A DNA stretch of 64,000 nucleotides from Chitinophagaceae bacterium (GCA_016719165.1 JADKAJ010000001.1:434001-498000); one strand, 5' to 3'; positions 51,155 to 60,081 are shown, numbered from the stretch's first letter. Made by a program: numbers and translations. The notes: generated by a model not told the origin, from the letters alone.

Positions 51155-52840
51155 GTGAACACATTTGAAGCCTTGGGTATTGAAGAGGGCTTGCTCAATT
51201 CAATAAAGGTATTAGGCTTTACCCAGCCTACACCTATCCAGGAAAAAGCTATTCCGGTTCTCTTACAGGGTACCAAAGATTTTATTGGCCTGGCCCAAAC
51301 TGGAACGGGCAAAACAGCGGCTTTTGGCTTGCCTCTTTTACAACTTATAAATAAAGAAGATCGTTTTCCGCAGGCGTTGATTGTATGCCCTACCCGGGAG
51401 CTTTGTTTGCAGATAACCAGCGACCTTGAAAAGTTTAAGAACAAAAAAACGAATGTGCATGTAACAGCTGTTTATGGGGGCACTTCTATTACCATGCAGA
51501 TACGGGATCTGAAAAAGGGGACGCATATTGTTGTGGCTACTCCAGGCAGATTGATCGACCTTATTGAACGTAAAGCAATTAATCTTGAAAAGATTCACTA
51601 CGTTGTTTTGGATGAAGCGGATGAGATGCTGAACATGGGCTTTAAAGAAGATATTGAGTTCATTTTAAAAAATACACCTAACCGGCAGAGTACCTGGCTC
51701 TTCAGTGCGACTATGCCCCCGGAGATACGACAAGTCAGCAAAAGGTACATGGATAAGCCTTTTGAAATTACTATCGGAAAAACAAACGAAGGGGCTGCCA
51801 ATATCGACCATCAGTATTACGCTACCCAGCACCACAACCGGTACGAAGTATTAAAGCGGATCATTGATTTCAATCCGGGTATTTATGGAATTGTCTTTGC
51901 CCGTACCAAAGCTGATACGCAGGATATTGCAGAAAGACTAACAAGAGAAGGGTATGATATTGATGCGATACACGGTGACCTCACTCAGCAGCAACGGGAC
52001 AAAGTAATGGGTCTTTTCAGGGATAAAAGCATACAGTTGCTGATTGCTACCGATGTAGCAGCAAGAGGGATTGATGTAACGGGGATTACCCATGTTATTA
52101 ATTATGAATTACCAGATGATGTAGAAGTATATACCCACCGGAGTGGCCGTACAGGCCGGGCTGGAAAAAGTGGTGTGTCAGTTTCTATTGTAACACCTAA
52201 AGAAGTTTATCGTCTTCGTCAAATTGAAAGAATACTGAATGCAAGGGTTCATAAAATGGATATACCAAGCGGTAAAGATGTTTGCCGTAAACAGTTTTTC
52301 CATTTTATAGACAAAATGTTGCAGGCTGATATTAGTCACGGTGAGTATGAAACTTACCTGCCTATACTTAAAGAGAAATTTGAGGCAGTAGAAAAAGAAG
52401 AAATTTTGCAGCGGGTGGCTGCATTAGAGTTTGACCGTTTTCTTAAGTATTATGAAAATGCGGCAGACCTGAATATGAGAACAGAAGACAGAAGAACTGA
52501 ACGAAGGGGAGAAAGGGTGGAAAGAGGTGACAGACCTGCTTCAAGAGACAGGGATACAAAAGGCAGAAGTTTTAGTAGCGGAGGAAATTACCAACGACTG
52601 TTTGTAAACCTGGGGACAAAAGATGGATTTTATAAGGCAAGCTTTCTCCAGTTTATACTTGATATGAGTGATTTGAAGAAAGAAGTGCTCGGCCGGATAG
52701 ATATGAAAGAAATGACGAGTTGGATTGAGATTGAGCCATCAGCAGGTAAGAAAATGATAAAGGCAATTGATGGGAAGAACTATCGTGGGCGAAAAATCCG
52801 TATGAATGATGCTGAGTCAGGTGGTGGCAGAAGGAAATAA
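51155..52840 (+). CDS. DEAD-box RNA helicase with DbpA-type RNA-binding domain
   Basis: 561 residues from GTG 51155 (VNTFEALGIEEGLLNSI matches family N-termini). Q motif GFTQPTPIQ, Walker A AQTGTGKTA, DEAD motif VLDEADEMLNMGF, SAT motif, and HRSGRTGRAGKSG motif VI. A basic linker (RTERRGERVERGDRP) leads to a C-terminal DbpA RNA-binding domain (FVNLGTKDGFYKASFLQFIL ... YRGRKIRMN). These helicases act in ribosome assembly, cold response or RNA turnover. Promoter TACCTTTG is just upstream. Confidence 0.93.
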   Translation: MNTFEALGIEEGLLNSIKVLGFTQPTPIQEKAIPVLLQGTKDFIGLAQTGTGKTAAFGLPLLQLINKEDRFPQALIVCPTRELCLQITSDLEKFKNKKTNVHVTAVYGGTSITMQIRDLKKGTHIVVATPGRLIDLIERKAINLEKIHYVVLDEADEMLNMGFKEDIEFILKNTPNRQSTWLFSATMPPEIRQVSKRYMDKPFEITIGKTNEGAANIDHQYYATQHHNRYEVLKRIIDFNPGIYGIVFARTKADTQDIAERLTREGYDIDAIHGDLTQQQRDKVMGLFRDKSIQLLIATDVAARGIDVTGITHVINYELPDDVEVYTHRSGRTGRAGKSGVSVSIVTPKEVYRLRQIERILNARVHKMDIPSGKDVCRKQFFHFIDKMLQADISHGEYETYLPILKEKFEAVEKEEILQRVAALEFDRFLKYYENAADLNMRTEDRRTERRGERVERGDRPASRDRDTKGRSFSSGGNYQRLFVNLGTKDGFYKASFLQFILDMSDLKKEVLGRIDMKEMTSWIEIEPSAGKKMIKAIDGKNYRGRKIRMNDAESGGGRRK

Positions 52841-52852
52841 TTTATTGGAAAA

Positions 52853-52883
52853 TTTGCTATACTGAACAAGAAAGCTATATTTG
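52853..52883 (+). promoter_or_regulatory. promoter of the aromatic amino acid operon leader
   Basis: TTTG at 52853-52856, a 19-base spacer, then TATATTTG at 52876-52883. The start site should be near 52888-52890, right before the leader ATG at 52891. It starts within 15 bp of the helicase stop. Confidence 0.8.
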
Positions 52884-52890
52884 TTTACAG

Positions 52891-52980
52891 ATGACAGCAA
52901 CAAAGACATATTTTGGTTTTTACTTTTATTACTTCTTTTTTAAAATGAAGCCGGGAATGCTTTTGTTGAAAACAAAATAG
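52891..52980 (+). CDS. phenylalanine/tyrosine leader peptide (attenuator)
   Basis: A 29-codon frame, ATG to TAG. Residues 7-17 read YFGFYFYYFFF: four Tyr and six Phe codons in eleven positions. It lies between a Bacteroidota promoter and a terminator hairpin in front of pheA, so it is a leader peptide whose translation senses charged tRNA-Phe/Tyr. The bases coding for residues 20-22 (GCCGGGA, 52950-52956) are complementary to TCCCGGC in the terminator 5' arm (53009-53015). Ribosomes stalled in the aromatic run would leave it free and disrupt the terminator. Confidence 0.9.
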   Translation: MTATKTYFGFYFYYFFFKMKPGMLLLKTK

Positions 52981-53003
52981 AACAACTAAAAAACAACAAC
53001 ATA

Positions 53004-53040
53004 AAGAGTCCCGGCCACAACAGGCCGGGACTCTTGTTTT
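53004..53040 (+). terminator. attenuator terminator upstream of pheA
   Basis: AAGAGTCCCGGCC (53004-53016), loop ACAACA, GGCCGGGACTCTT (53023-53035), then GTTTTATA. A perfect 13-bp stem ending ten bases before the pheA ATG and 24 bases after the leader peptide stop. Its 5' arm also pairs with 52950-52956; a second pairing TTGTTG (52963-52968) with CAACAA (52994-52999) could extend that antiterminator. Confidence 0.92.
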
Positions 53041-53045
53041 ATACG

Positions 53046-53876
53046 ATGAGCACTAAAGTTACAATACAAGGCTATGAAGGCAGTTTTCACCAGGTGGCTG
53101 CGCAACTATTTCATGGCAGGAATGTGGAAGTGATACCCTGCGATACTTTCCGGGATGTAGTAAAGATTGCATCAAATAAAAAAGAAAGTGATGGTGGGGT
53201 TATGGCGATTGAGAATTCTATTGCCGGTAGTATTTTGCCAAATTACAACCTGCTGCAGAAAAGCAACCTGAAAATTATCGGAGAGATTTATTTGCAAATC
53301 AGACAAAACCTGCTGGTCAATCCGGGAGTGAAGCTGGAAGATATTAAGGAGGTCCATTCGCATACCATGGCATTGCAGCAATGTTATGGCTTTTTAGATA
53401 AAAACAAATGGAAACTGGTTGAGACAGATGATACTGCATTGAGTGCAAAACACATCCACCAGCATAAAAGCAAACATGTGGCAGCAATTGCGAGTAAACT
53501 GGCTGCGGAATTATATGACTTAAATATTATTGCTCCCAATATTCATACCTTGAAAAATAACTATACCCGTTTCCTCTTTTTACAAAGAGAGGGGGAAACA
53601 ATAAACATTGAAAATGCCAATAAAGCATCTGTCAATTTTCATACTGACCATTCAAGAGGGAGCCTTGCAAAAGTGCTGACAAAAATTGCCGAAGGGAATA
53701 TCAACCTGAGTAAACTACAAAGTTTTCCAATACCGGGTAGTGATTTTAAGTACAGCTTTCATGCTGATATGGAATTTGATTCCGCAGCACAGTTTAATAA
53801 GGTGATTGAAGTAATAAGGCCGATGACGGCAGCAATTAAAATTTACGGAGTATATAAAAGAGGATTATGGAAGTAG
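53046..53876 (+). CDS. pheA: prephenate dehydratase
   Basis: 276 residues, monofunctional (no chorismate mutase domain). It converts prephenate to phenylpyruvate. The catalytic domain has IQGYEGSFHQVAAQLF, GVMAIENSIAGSILPNYNLL, HSHTMALQQCYGFL and NYTRFLFLQRE with the essential Thr-Arg-Phe; the C-terminal ACT domain (~190-276, HTDHSRGSLAKVLTKIAEGNINLSKLQSFP) binds Phe for feedback inhibition. ATG 53046 lies ten bases after the attenuator hairpin. First structural gene of the operon. Confidence 0.95.
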   Translation: MSTKVTIQGYEGSFHQVAAQLFHGRNVEVIPCDTFRDVVKIASNKKESDGGVMAIENSIAGSILPNYNLLQKSNLKIIGEIYLQIRQNLLVNPGVKLEDIKEVHSHTMALQQCYGFLDKNKWKLVETDDTALSAKHIHQHKSKHVAAIASKLAAELYDLNIIAPNIHTLKNNYTRFLFLQREGETINIENANKASVNFHTDHSRGSLAKVLTKIAEGNINLSKLQSFPIPGSDFKYSFHADMEFDSAAQFNKVIEVIRPMTAAIKIYGVYKRGLWK

Positions 53877-55021
53877 CAAAACGATTAAATGGTATTGGTG
53901 AATACTATTTCTCACAAAAACTGAGAGAGATAGACGAATTGAATAAAGCAGGTAAGAATGTTATCAATCTGGGTATTGGTAGTCCTGACTTGCCTCCGCA
54001 TCCGGAAGTAATAAGTGTCTTGCAGGAAGAAACAGCGAGGCATAATGTTCATGCATATCAGTCGTATAAAGGTTCGGCTGTATTAAGAAGGGCAATGGGG
54101 CATTGGTATAAGAATTGGTATAATGTTGAATTGGATCCGGAAACAGAAATATTGCCACTGATTGGCAGTAAGGAGGGTATCATGCATATATGCATGACTT
54201 ACCTTAATAAAGGTGACGAAGTGCTTGTTCCCAATCCCGGTTATCCAACTTATAGAAGTGCGGTGAAATTGGCCGGAGGAAAATGTACAGAGTATAAATT
54301 GAAGGAACGGAATAATTATGAACCTGATTTTGAAAAGCTGGGAAAAATAAAGCTGAAGAAAGTTAAGCTGATGTTCGTTAACTATCCGCAAATGCCAACA
54401 GGACAGTTGCCGACAATGGAACTCTTTGAGAAGTTAGTTGCATTTGGCAGGAAGCATGAGATTCTGATCATTCATGATAACCCCTACAGTTTTATTCTGA
54501 ATGAAAACCCCGTTAGTTTACTGAGTGCAAAAGGGGCCAAAGATTGTGTGATAGAATTAAACTCGTTAAGTAAAAGTCATAATATGGCCGGCTGGCGGGT
54601 GGGAATGCTCTGCGGGGCTAGAAAAAGGATTGACGAAGTGCTTCGGTTTAAAAGCAATATGGACAGTGGTATGTTTTTGCCGGTGCAGCTGGCGGCTGCC
54701 AGGGCTTTGTCATTAGGTAAGGAATGGCATGAAGAAGTGAATGCGGTTTACAGAAAGAGAAGGGCTAAAGTATTGGGATTACTTGACCTGTTAGGCTGCA
54801 AGTATTCAAAAGAACAGGCAGGAATGTTTATTTGGGCGTCCATACCTTCAGCATACAAGAATGGGTTTGTGCTAAGTGATGAAGTACTATACAATGCCGG
54901 AGTATTTATTACTCCCGGTGGAATTTTTGGAGATGCCGGTGAAAAGTACATAAGAGTTAGTCTCTGTAGCACAGAAGATAAATTTGAAGAGGCCATTCAG
55001 CGGATTAAAAAATGTAAATAA
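53867..55021 (+). CDS. class I/II aminotransferase, probable aromatic aminotransferase
   Basis: 384 residues, PLP fold type I. The PLP lysine is K236 in LNSLSKSHNMAGWRVG; NLGIGSPDLPPHPEVI, YPQMPTGQLP (in place of the usual YPNNPTG) and CSTEDKFEEAIQRI are recognisable. The start overlaps pheA by 10 bp, and tyrA begins directly after, so it most likely makes Phe and Tyr from phenylpyruvate and 4-hydroxyphenylpyruvate; a related LL-diaminopimelate aminotransferase activity cannot be excluded. Confidence 0.88.
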   Translation: MEVAKRLNGIGEYYFSQKLREIDELNKAGKNVINLGIGSPDLPPHPEVISVLQEETARHNVHAYQSYKGSAVLRRAMGHWYKNWYNVELDPETEILPLIGSKEGIMHICMTYLNKGDEVLVPNPGYPTYRSAVKLAGGKCTEYKLKERNNYEPDFEKLGKIKLKKVKLMFVNYPQMPTGQLPTMELFEKLVAFGRKHEILIIHDNPYSFILNENPVSLLSAKGAKDCVIELNSLSKSHNMAGWRVGMLCGARKRIDEVLRFKSNMDSGMFLPVQLAAARALSLGKEWHEEVNAVYRKRRAKVLGLLDLLGCKYSKEQAGMFIWASIPSAYKNGFVLSDEVLYNAGVFITPGGIFGDAGEKYIRVSLCSTEDKFEEAIQRIKKCK

Positions 55022-55022
55022 A

Positions 55023-55871
55023 ATGGAAAGGAAAAAGATTGCGATAGTTGGGGTGGGACTTATCGGTGGTTCTCTTGCGATTCAGTTGCACGAAAAGAAA
55101 TTATCATCCAGGCTTATTGGTGTAGAGGTGAATGAAGAACATGCTAAAAAAGCGATGGAACTGGAACTCGTAGATGAAATAATGAGCCTGGAAGATGCAG
55201 TCGGAGCCGCTGAGGTGATAGTGCTGGCCATTCCGGTTGATAAAGTGTTGTCTTTGCTGCCTGCTATAATGGATAAAATAGATCAGCAGGTAGTGATTGA
55301 TTTAGGTTCCACAAAAAGGCAGTCTATCGAACTTGTAAAAAATCATACCAAGAGGGGAAGATATGTGGCCACACACCCCATGTGGGGAACAGAATACAGC
55401 GGGCCCCAGGCAGCTGTTCGGGGTGCATTTGAAAACAAGGCGGTTATTATTTGCAACGCAGAGGAAAGCGATGCTGATGCCCTGGATTGGGTGAAAGGAA
55501 TGTATAAAAAAATAGGTATGCATTTATTGGAAATGGAAGCAAAAGCACATGACCTGCATGCGGCATATGTGAGTCATATCTCTCACATTACCTCATTTGC
55601 ATTGGCCAACACCGTGTTGGAAAAGGAAAAAGAAGAGGATGCCATTTTTGAATTAGCATCTGCCGGTTTTGAAAGCACCGTCCGTTTGGCAAAAAGTAAC
55701 CCGGCAATGTGGGTGCCTATCTTTATGCAGAATAAGGAGAATGTTCTGGATGTATTAAAAGAACATATTGCCCAGTTACAGCGTTTCAAAGAAAGTATTG
55801 AGAAAAACGACGATACCTATTTAATGAAGCTGATTGATGATGCTAATAAAATAAGGAGGATATTAAAATGA
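55023..55871 (+). CDS. tyrA: prephenate dehydrogenase
   Basis: 282 residues. It oxidatively decarboxylates prephenate to 4-hydroxyphenylpyruvate. The Rossmann loop is IVGVGLIGGSLAIQL; VIVLAIPVDKVL, DLGSTKRQSIE, HPMWGTEYSGPQAAV and HAAYVSHISHITSFALAN are conserved. No chorismate mutase or ACT domain is attached. ATG 55023 was taken; the longer frame overlaps the aminotransferase. It overlaps the next gene (ATGA). Confidence 0.94.
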   Translation: MERKKIAIVGVGLIGGSLAIQLHEKKLSSRLIGVEVNEEHAKKAMELELVDEIMSLEDAVGAAEVIVLAIPVDKVLSLLPAIMDKIDQQVVIDLGSTKRQSIELVKNHTKRGRYVATHPMWGTEYSGPQAAVRGAFENKAVIICNAEESDADALDWVKGMYKKIGMHLLEMEAKAHDLHAAYVSHISHITSFALANTVLEKEKEEDAIFELASAGFESTVRLAKSNPAMWVPIFMQNKENVLDVLKEHIAQLQRFKESIEKNDDTYLMKLIDDANKIRRILK

Positions 55872-56326
55872 TCTTTCGGGAAGCTTTGGTGAGTGATATA
55901 AGGAAGATGCAGGTCGTCCGTAATGCGGTAAAGGAAAATGTATTGAGTAACCCGGCATTAATAACTGATGCTGTAGTGGAAGAGTACATTACAAAAAAAG
56001 GTAAAGGTTGGGTTTGTGAAATTGATAGTCTTATTGTCGGCTTTGCTATTGCAGATATTGTTGATCATAATATATGGGCTTTGTTTGTAGACCCGGCATT
56101 TGAAAAGAAAGGGATCGGTAGACAACTGCATCAACTGATGATGAACTGGTACTTTAATCAAACAACAGAAACAGTATGGTTAAGCACTAGCCCGGGAACA
56201 AGAGCGGAAACATTTTATCGTCAGCAAGGCTGGAATGAAACCGGTGTATACGGAAAAGTAGAAATAAAATTTGAAATGACTAAAGCAAGATTCAGGTTTT
56301 TGATGAACAGAATCATTCAATCCTGA
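55868..56326 (+). CDS. GNAT family N-acetyltransferase
   Basis: 152 residues. The acetyl-CoA site is visible as ALFVDPAFEKKGIGRQLHQLMMNWYF (the Q/R-x-x-G-x-G loop as EKKGIGRQL), preceded by the central strands VCEIDSLIVGFAIADIVDHN; WLSTSPGTRAETFYRQQGWNETG completes the fold. The substrate is unknown. It overlaps tyrA by four bases, so it is fully embedded in the aromatic operon. Confidence 0.85.
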   Translation: MIFREALVSDIRKMQVVRNAVKENVLSNPALITDAVVEEYITKKGKGWVCEIDSLIVGFAIADIVDHNIWALFVDPAFEKKGIGRQLHQLMMNWYFNQTTETVWLSTSPGTRAETFYRQQGWNETGVYGKVEIKFEMTKARFRFLMNRIIQS

Positions 56327-56402
56327 GTTGTGCGATCCATGATATTCATCAGAACAGGCACAACAAATGTTGAGTAAAGTACAGAACGAAGGCTAAATAA
56401 AT

Positions 56403-56410
56403 TAAATTTG
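56403..56410 (+). promoter_or_regulatory. -7 promoter element, internal promoter of the DAHP synthase gene
   Basis: TAAATTTG, ending four bases before the ATG at 56415. No -33 TTTG at the right distance, so weak or activator-dependent. It would allow expression independent of the attenuator. Confidence 0.4.
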
Positions 56411-56414
56411 TCAA

Positions 56415-57503
56415 ATGCAATCAGCAGAACAAACAACAAATGAAATAGTACAGGCTGCCTGGGATAAACGGCCGTTGATCATAAGCGGGCCTTGCAGTGC
56501 GGAAACGGAAGACCAGGTTTTAGCAACAGCACAGCGCCTTGCTGCAACAGGTAAAGTGGATATGCTGCGGGCAGGAATATGGAAACCCCGTACCAAACCC
56601 GGTATGTTTGAGGGGGTGGGGGCAAAGGGATTGCCCTGGTTGCAACAGGCAAAGAAACTAACTGGTCTGCCAACAACCGTGGAAGTGGCAACGGGCAAAC
56701 AGGTGCAGGATGCATTGACCTTTGATGTGGATGTATTATGGATTGGTGCCAGGACAACCGTTAACCCTTTCAGTGTGCAGGAAGTAGCAGATGCATTGCG
56801 TGGTGTGGATATACCGGTGATGATCAAAAATCCCATCAACCCTGACCTGGAATTATGGAGCGGAGCAGTGGAAAGGATTGCAAGAGCCGGGATCAGGCAA
56901 ATAGGATTGATACACCGGGGTTTCAGTTCTTATGGTAATTCAGAATACCGTAATGCACCCATGTGGCACCTGGCTATTGATATGAAACTGAAACATCCGG
57001 GTATGCCGTTGATCAATGACCCCTCGCATATTTGTGGCCGCCGGGAAATATTACTGGAGGTGATGCAGAAGGCAATTGACCTTGATTATGATGGGTTGAT
57101 GATTGAAAGTCATATAGACCCTGATAATGCATGGAGTGATGCCAAACAGCAGGTAACGCCGGAGAGATTGGCAGAAATGCTAGATAGTATCATCTGGCGA
57201 AAAGAAGATGTCAATTCTGAAGAATATCATGCAGCACTGGAAGCACTGCGTCAGAAGATCAATCACCTGGATGATGAACTGATGCAAATATTGGGTCAGC
57301 GGATGAAGATTGCAGAGCAAATTGGTAAGTATAAAAAAGAGAATAATATCACTATCCTTCAGACCAGTCGCTGGAATGAGATCATTGAAAGAGCCAGTGT
57401 CAAGGGAGACAAGATTGGGTTGAGCAAAGAATTCATCACTAAATACCTTGATGCCGTACATATGGAGAGTATCAATCATCAAAAGAAGGTGTTGGATAGT
57501 TAA
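56415..57503 (+). CDS. bifunctional DAHP synthase / chorismate mutase
   Basis: 362 residues. The N-terminal ~260 residues are a type I-beta DAHP synthase: PLIISGPCSAETEDQV, RAGIWKPRTKPGMFEG, DVLWIGARTTVNPF, DPSHICGRREILL. The last ~85 residues are an AroQ-type chorismate mutase: ALRQKINHLDDELMQILGQR and KIAEQIGKYKKENNI. So it catalyses entry to the shikimate pathway and the chorismate to prephenate step, supplying pheA and tyrA, which lack a mutase of their own. The fused mutase domain often acts as the feedback regulator. Confidence 0.95.
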   Translation: MQSAEQTTNEIVQAAWDKRPLIISGPCSAETEDQVLATAQRLAATGKVDMLRAGIWKPRTKPGMFEGVGAKGLPWLQQAKKLTGLPTTVEVATGKQVQDALTFDVDVLWIGARTTVNPFSVQEVADALRGVDIPVMIKNPINPDLELWSGAVERIARAGIRQIGLIHRGFSSYGNSEYRNAPMWHLAIDMKLKHPGMPLINDPSHICGRREILLEVMQKAIDLDYDGLMIESHIDPDNAWSDAKQQVTPERLAEMLDSIIWRKEDVNSEEYHAALEALRQKINHLDDELMQILGQRMKIAEQIGKYKKENNITILQTSRWNEIIERASVKGDKIGLSKEFITKYLDAVHMESINHQKKVLDS

Positions 57504-57626
57504 GTAACCGGGGAGTTGTGAATAATTTGTATGCAATTTTGTTCCTTGTTGTAGTAATACTATCATCCTCTATTGGGCCAGTACCTATGAATAGCGGGTT
57601 TCGTACTCTTATACTTTAGCAATTCT

Positions 57627-58658
57627 ATGCTGCAAAAAATGAAACATATCAATTATAAATTCTCCGGTTCATCTACTGATTTTTACTTTGCTTACGGAAT
57701 CAGTCATCTGAAAAAGATAACTGATCCTGGCGCAACAGTGCTGATTACGGATGAAAATGTTTACAAAGCCCACACGAAAAGATTCAGGGGGTGGAACACT
57801 ATTGTGCTGAAACCCGGAGAAGAGTTTAAAGTGCAGGCAACCGCCGATGCACTTATTGAAAAACTGATTGACATGGAAGCTGACCGTAAGACCACATTGG
57901 TGGGTGTTGGCGGCGGGGTGATTACAGATATTACCGGCTATGTGGCTTCAGTGTACATGAGAGGATTACGTTTTGGATTTATACCTACTTCTATTTTAGC
58001 ATTGGTAGATGCCTCCATCGGTGGTAAGAATGGCCTTGATGTGGGAGTATATAAAAACATGGTAGGGGTTATCCGTCAGCCCTCCTTCATTTTACACGAT
58101 ATGGTTTTCCTGAATTCACTGCCACAACAGGAATGGGAAAACGGGTTTGCAGAAATTATTAAACATGCCTGTATAAAAGATGCGGTAATGTTTGCGGAAC
58201 TGGAAAGAAATTCATTGAAAACATACCAGGGCAGGCAAAAATCAATTTGCGAAATAATCCGGAAAAACGCTCTGATAAAAACCAGGGTGGTACAGAAAGA
58301 TGAATTTGAGAAAGGGGAGAGGCGACTACTGAATTTTGGTCATACGCTGGGGCATGCATTGGAAACCCAGTATGAATTACTGCATGGGCAGGCTATTTCA
58401 ATTGGTATGACCTATGCCTGTCATATTTCAGCGCAACTGGCGGGGTTCAAACAAACAGAGAAAGTGGTAGCTGTCTTAGAAAAATATAACCTGCCTACCT
58501 ATGCTTCTTTCGATAAACAAAAAGTTTTTGAAGTGCTGAAAATGGATAAGAAAAGGGAAAGAAAAGAAATGAATTATGTGCTGCTGGAAAGAATTGGGAA
58601 GGGAGTAGTGAAAAGTATATCGTTGGTGCAATTAGGAAAAATTATTCAGGATTTATAA
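57627..58658 (+). CDS. aroB: 3-dehydroquinate synthase
   Basis: 343 residues. AroB converts DAHP to 3-dehydroquinate with NAD+ and a divalent metal. GVGGGVITDITGYVASVYMRGL is the NAD loop; PTSILALVDASIGGKNGLDV, FAEIIKHACI and NFGHTLGHALETQYELLHGQA (metal ligand histidines) are conserved. Start may be 57627 or the ATG at 57639. A TACTTTAG close to the promoter consensus lies at 57612. Confidence 0.95.
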   Translation: MLQKMKHINYKFSGSSTDFYFAYGISHLKKITDPGATVLITDENVYKAHTKRFRGWNTIVLKPGEEFKVQATADALIEKLIDMEADRKTTLVGVGGGVITDITGYVASVYMRGLRFGFIPTSILALVDASIGGKNGLDVGVYKNMVGVIRQPSFILHDMVFLNSLPQQEWENGFAEIIKHACIKDAVMFAELERNSLKTYQGRQKSICEIIRKNALIKTRVVQKDEFEKGERRLLNFGHTLGHALETQYELLHGQAISIGMTYACHISAQLAGFKQTEKVVAVLEKYNLPTYASFDKQKVFEVLKMDKKRERKEMNYVLLERIGKGVVKSISLVQLGKIIQDL

Positions 58659-58660
58659 AA

Positions 58661-58701
58661 AGCTGCTGATAATCATGATTGTTATGATTTTATCAGCGGC
58701 T
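58661..58701 (+). other. long hairpin between aroB and aroA
   Basis: AGCTGCTGATAA (58661-58672) pairs with TTATCAGCGGCT (58690-58701, one G-U) and an inner AATCAT/ATGATT extends the stem. No T run follows, so it is more likely an mRNA stability or processing element than a terminator. Confidence 0.4.
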
Positions 58702-58735
58702 ATCTTCACAATCATAAAAATCTGCGTTCCGGTAT

Positions 58736-60070
58736 ATGAAGGTTACAATACAGCCGTCTCAATTAAAAGGAAGCATTCAAACGCCGGCTTCCAAAAGCTC
58801 AATGCAAAGAGCTTTGGCGGCTGGATTATTAACTAAAGGAAAGTGCATCATTAATAATCCCGGTCATAGCAATGATGATAAAGCAGCATTAAAAGTAATT
58901 GAAGCCATGGGGGCTGCCATAGATAGTACCGGGGATCAATTGATAATAGAAAGTAATGGTGTTAATCCCCTGACAAACGAAGTAAACTGCGGTGAAAGCG
59001 GCTTAGGCATCAGGATGTTTGCGCCTATCATTGCATTAAGTGAAAAGGAAATTACTATTCATGGCGAAGGAAGTCTGTTAGACAGGCCAATGGATTTTTT
59101 TGATGAAATATTTCCACAACTTGGAGTTAAGATAAAAAGCAACCATGGCAAACTTCCGATAGTTATAAAAGGTCCGTTACAACCCGCAAATATTGAAGTG
59201 GATGGTTCGTTAAGTTCGCAGTTTCTAACTGGTTTGTTGATGGTATATGGGGCCTCCACAAACTCCTTCGCAGGAGAGGCTTTAGACTCCGATAATTCAA
59301 TAGTATCTATAAAGGTTCGTGATCTCAAAAGCAAACCATATATAGACCTGACATTGGATGTAATGAAACAATTTGGTTTAAGAGTACCCGAAAATAAAAA
59401 CTATGAAGAATTTATTTTTCATACTGACTCTTCTCTATTTCCCCCCGTGGGAAGTGGAAGGGCTGTGTATACCGTTGAGGGCGACTGGAGCGGAGGAGCA
59501 TTTCTTCTCGTAGCCGGTGCTATCGCTGGTCCAATTACTGTAAGAGGCTTAGATTTAACTTCTACCCAGGCTGACAGAGCTATTGTTGACGCATTAATGG
59601 CAGCAAATGCTGGTATTGCCATGGATGCAAAAGGGATACAATTGCATCCGACTCCAATGGATGGTTTTTATTTTGATGCAACTGACTGCCCCGACCTGTT
59701 TCCTCCGCTTGTGGCATTAGCTGCCTACTGCAAAGGAAAGACAACTATCAAAGGGGTATCAAGATTACTACATAAAGAAAGCAACCGGGCTTTGACCTTG
59801 CAGGATGAGTTTGATAAGATGGGAGTAACAATTGAACTGAATGGAGACTTGATGGTCATACACGGTGGTGGAGTAGTGAAAGGTGCAGATGTGCATTCGC
59901 ATCATGATCACCGGATAGCTATGGCTTGTGCTGTTGCCGGTTTAAAATCCGATAGTGAGATGGTGATCGAGGACGCCCAGGCGGTTAATAAATCTTATCC
60001 TGATTTTTACAATGATTTAAAATCTCTTGGGGCATCAGTATCTTTGCCACATCAACATTTCAACCTGTAA
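58736..60070 (+). CDS. aroA: 3-phosphoshikimate 1-carboxyvinyltransferase (EPSP synthase)
   Basis: 444 residues. AroA joins PEP and shikimate 3-phosphate. IQTPASKSSMQRALAAGLL carries the substrate-binding K-S-x-x-x-R, ESGLGIRMFAPIIAL takes the place of the usual N-x-G-T-x-x-R region, SLSSQFLTGLLM and DHRIAMACAVAG are conserved. In the second segment, GESGLGIR replaces NAGTAMR, so it belongs to a divergent class of EPSP synthase, seen in Bacteroidota. Confidence 0.92.
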   Translation: MKVTIQPSQLKGSIQTPASKSSMQRALAAGLLTKGKCIINNPGHSNDDKAALKVIEAMGAAIDSTGDQLIIESNGVNPLTNEVNCGESGLGIRMFAPIIALSEKEITIHGEGSLLDRPMDFFDEIFPQLGVKIKSNHGKLPIVIKGPLQPANIEVDGSLSSQFLTGLLMVYGASTNSFAGEALDSDNSIVSIKVRDLKSKPYIDLTLDVMKQFGLRVPENKNYEEFIFHTDSSLFPPVGSGRAVYTVEGDWSGGAFLLVAGAIAGPITVRGLDLTSTQADRAIVDALMAANAGIAMDAKGIQLHPTPMDGFYFDATDCPDLFPPLVALAAYCKGKTTIKGVSRLLHKESNRALTLQDEFDKMGVTIELNGDLMVIHGGGVVKGADVHSHHDHRIAMACAVAGLKSDSEMVIEDAQAVNKSYPDFYNDLKSLGASVSLPHQHFNL

Positions 60071-60081
60071 ACTTTTTAGCT

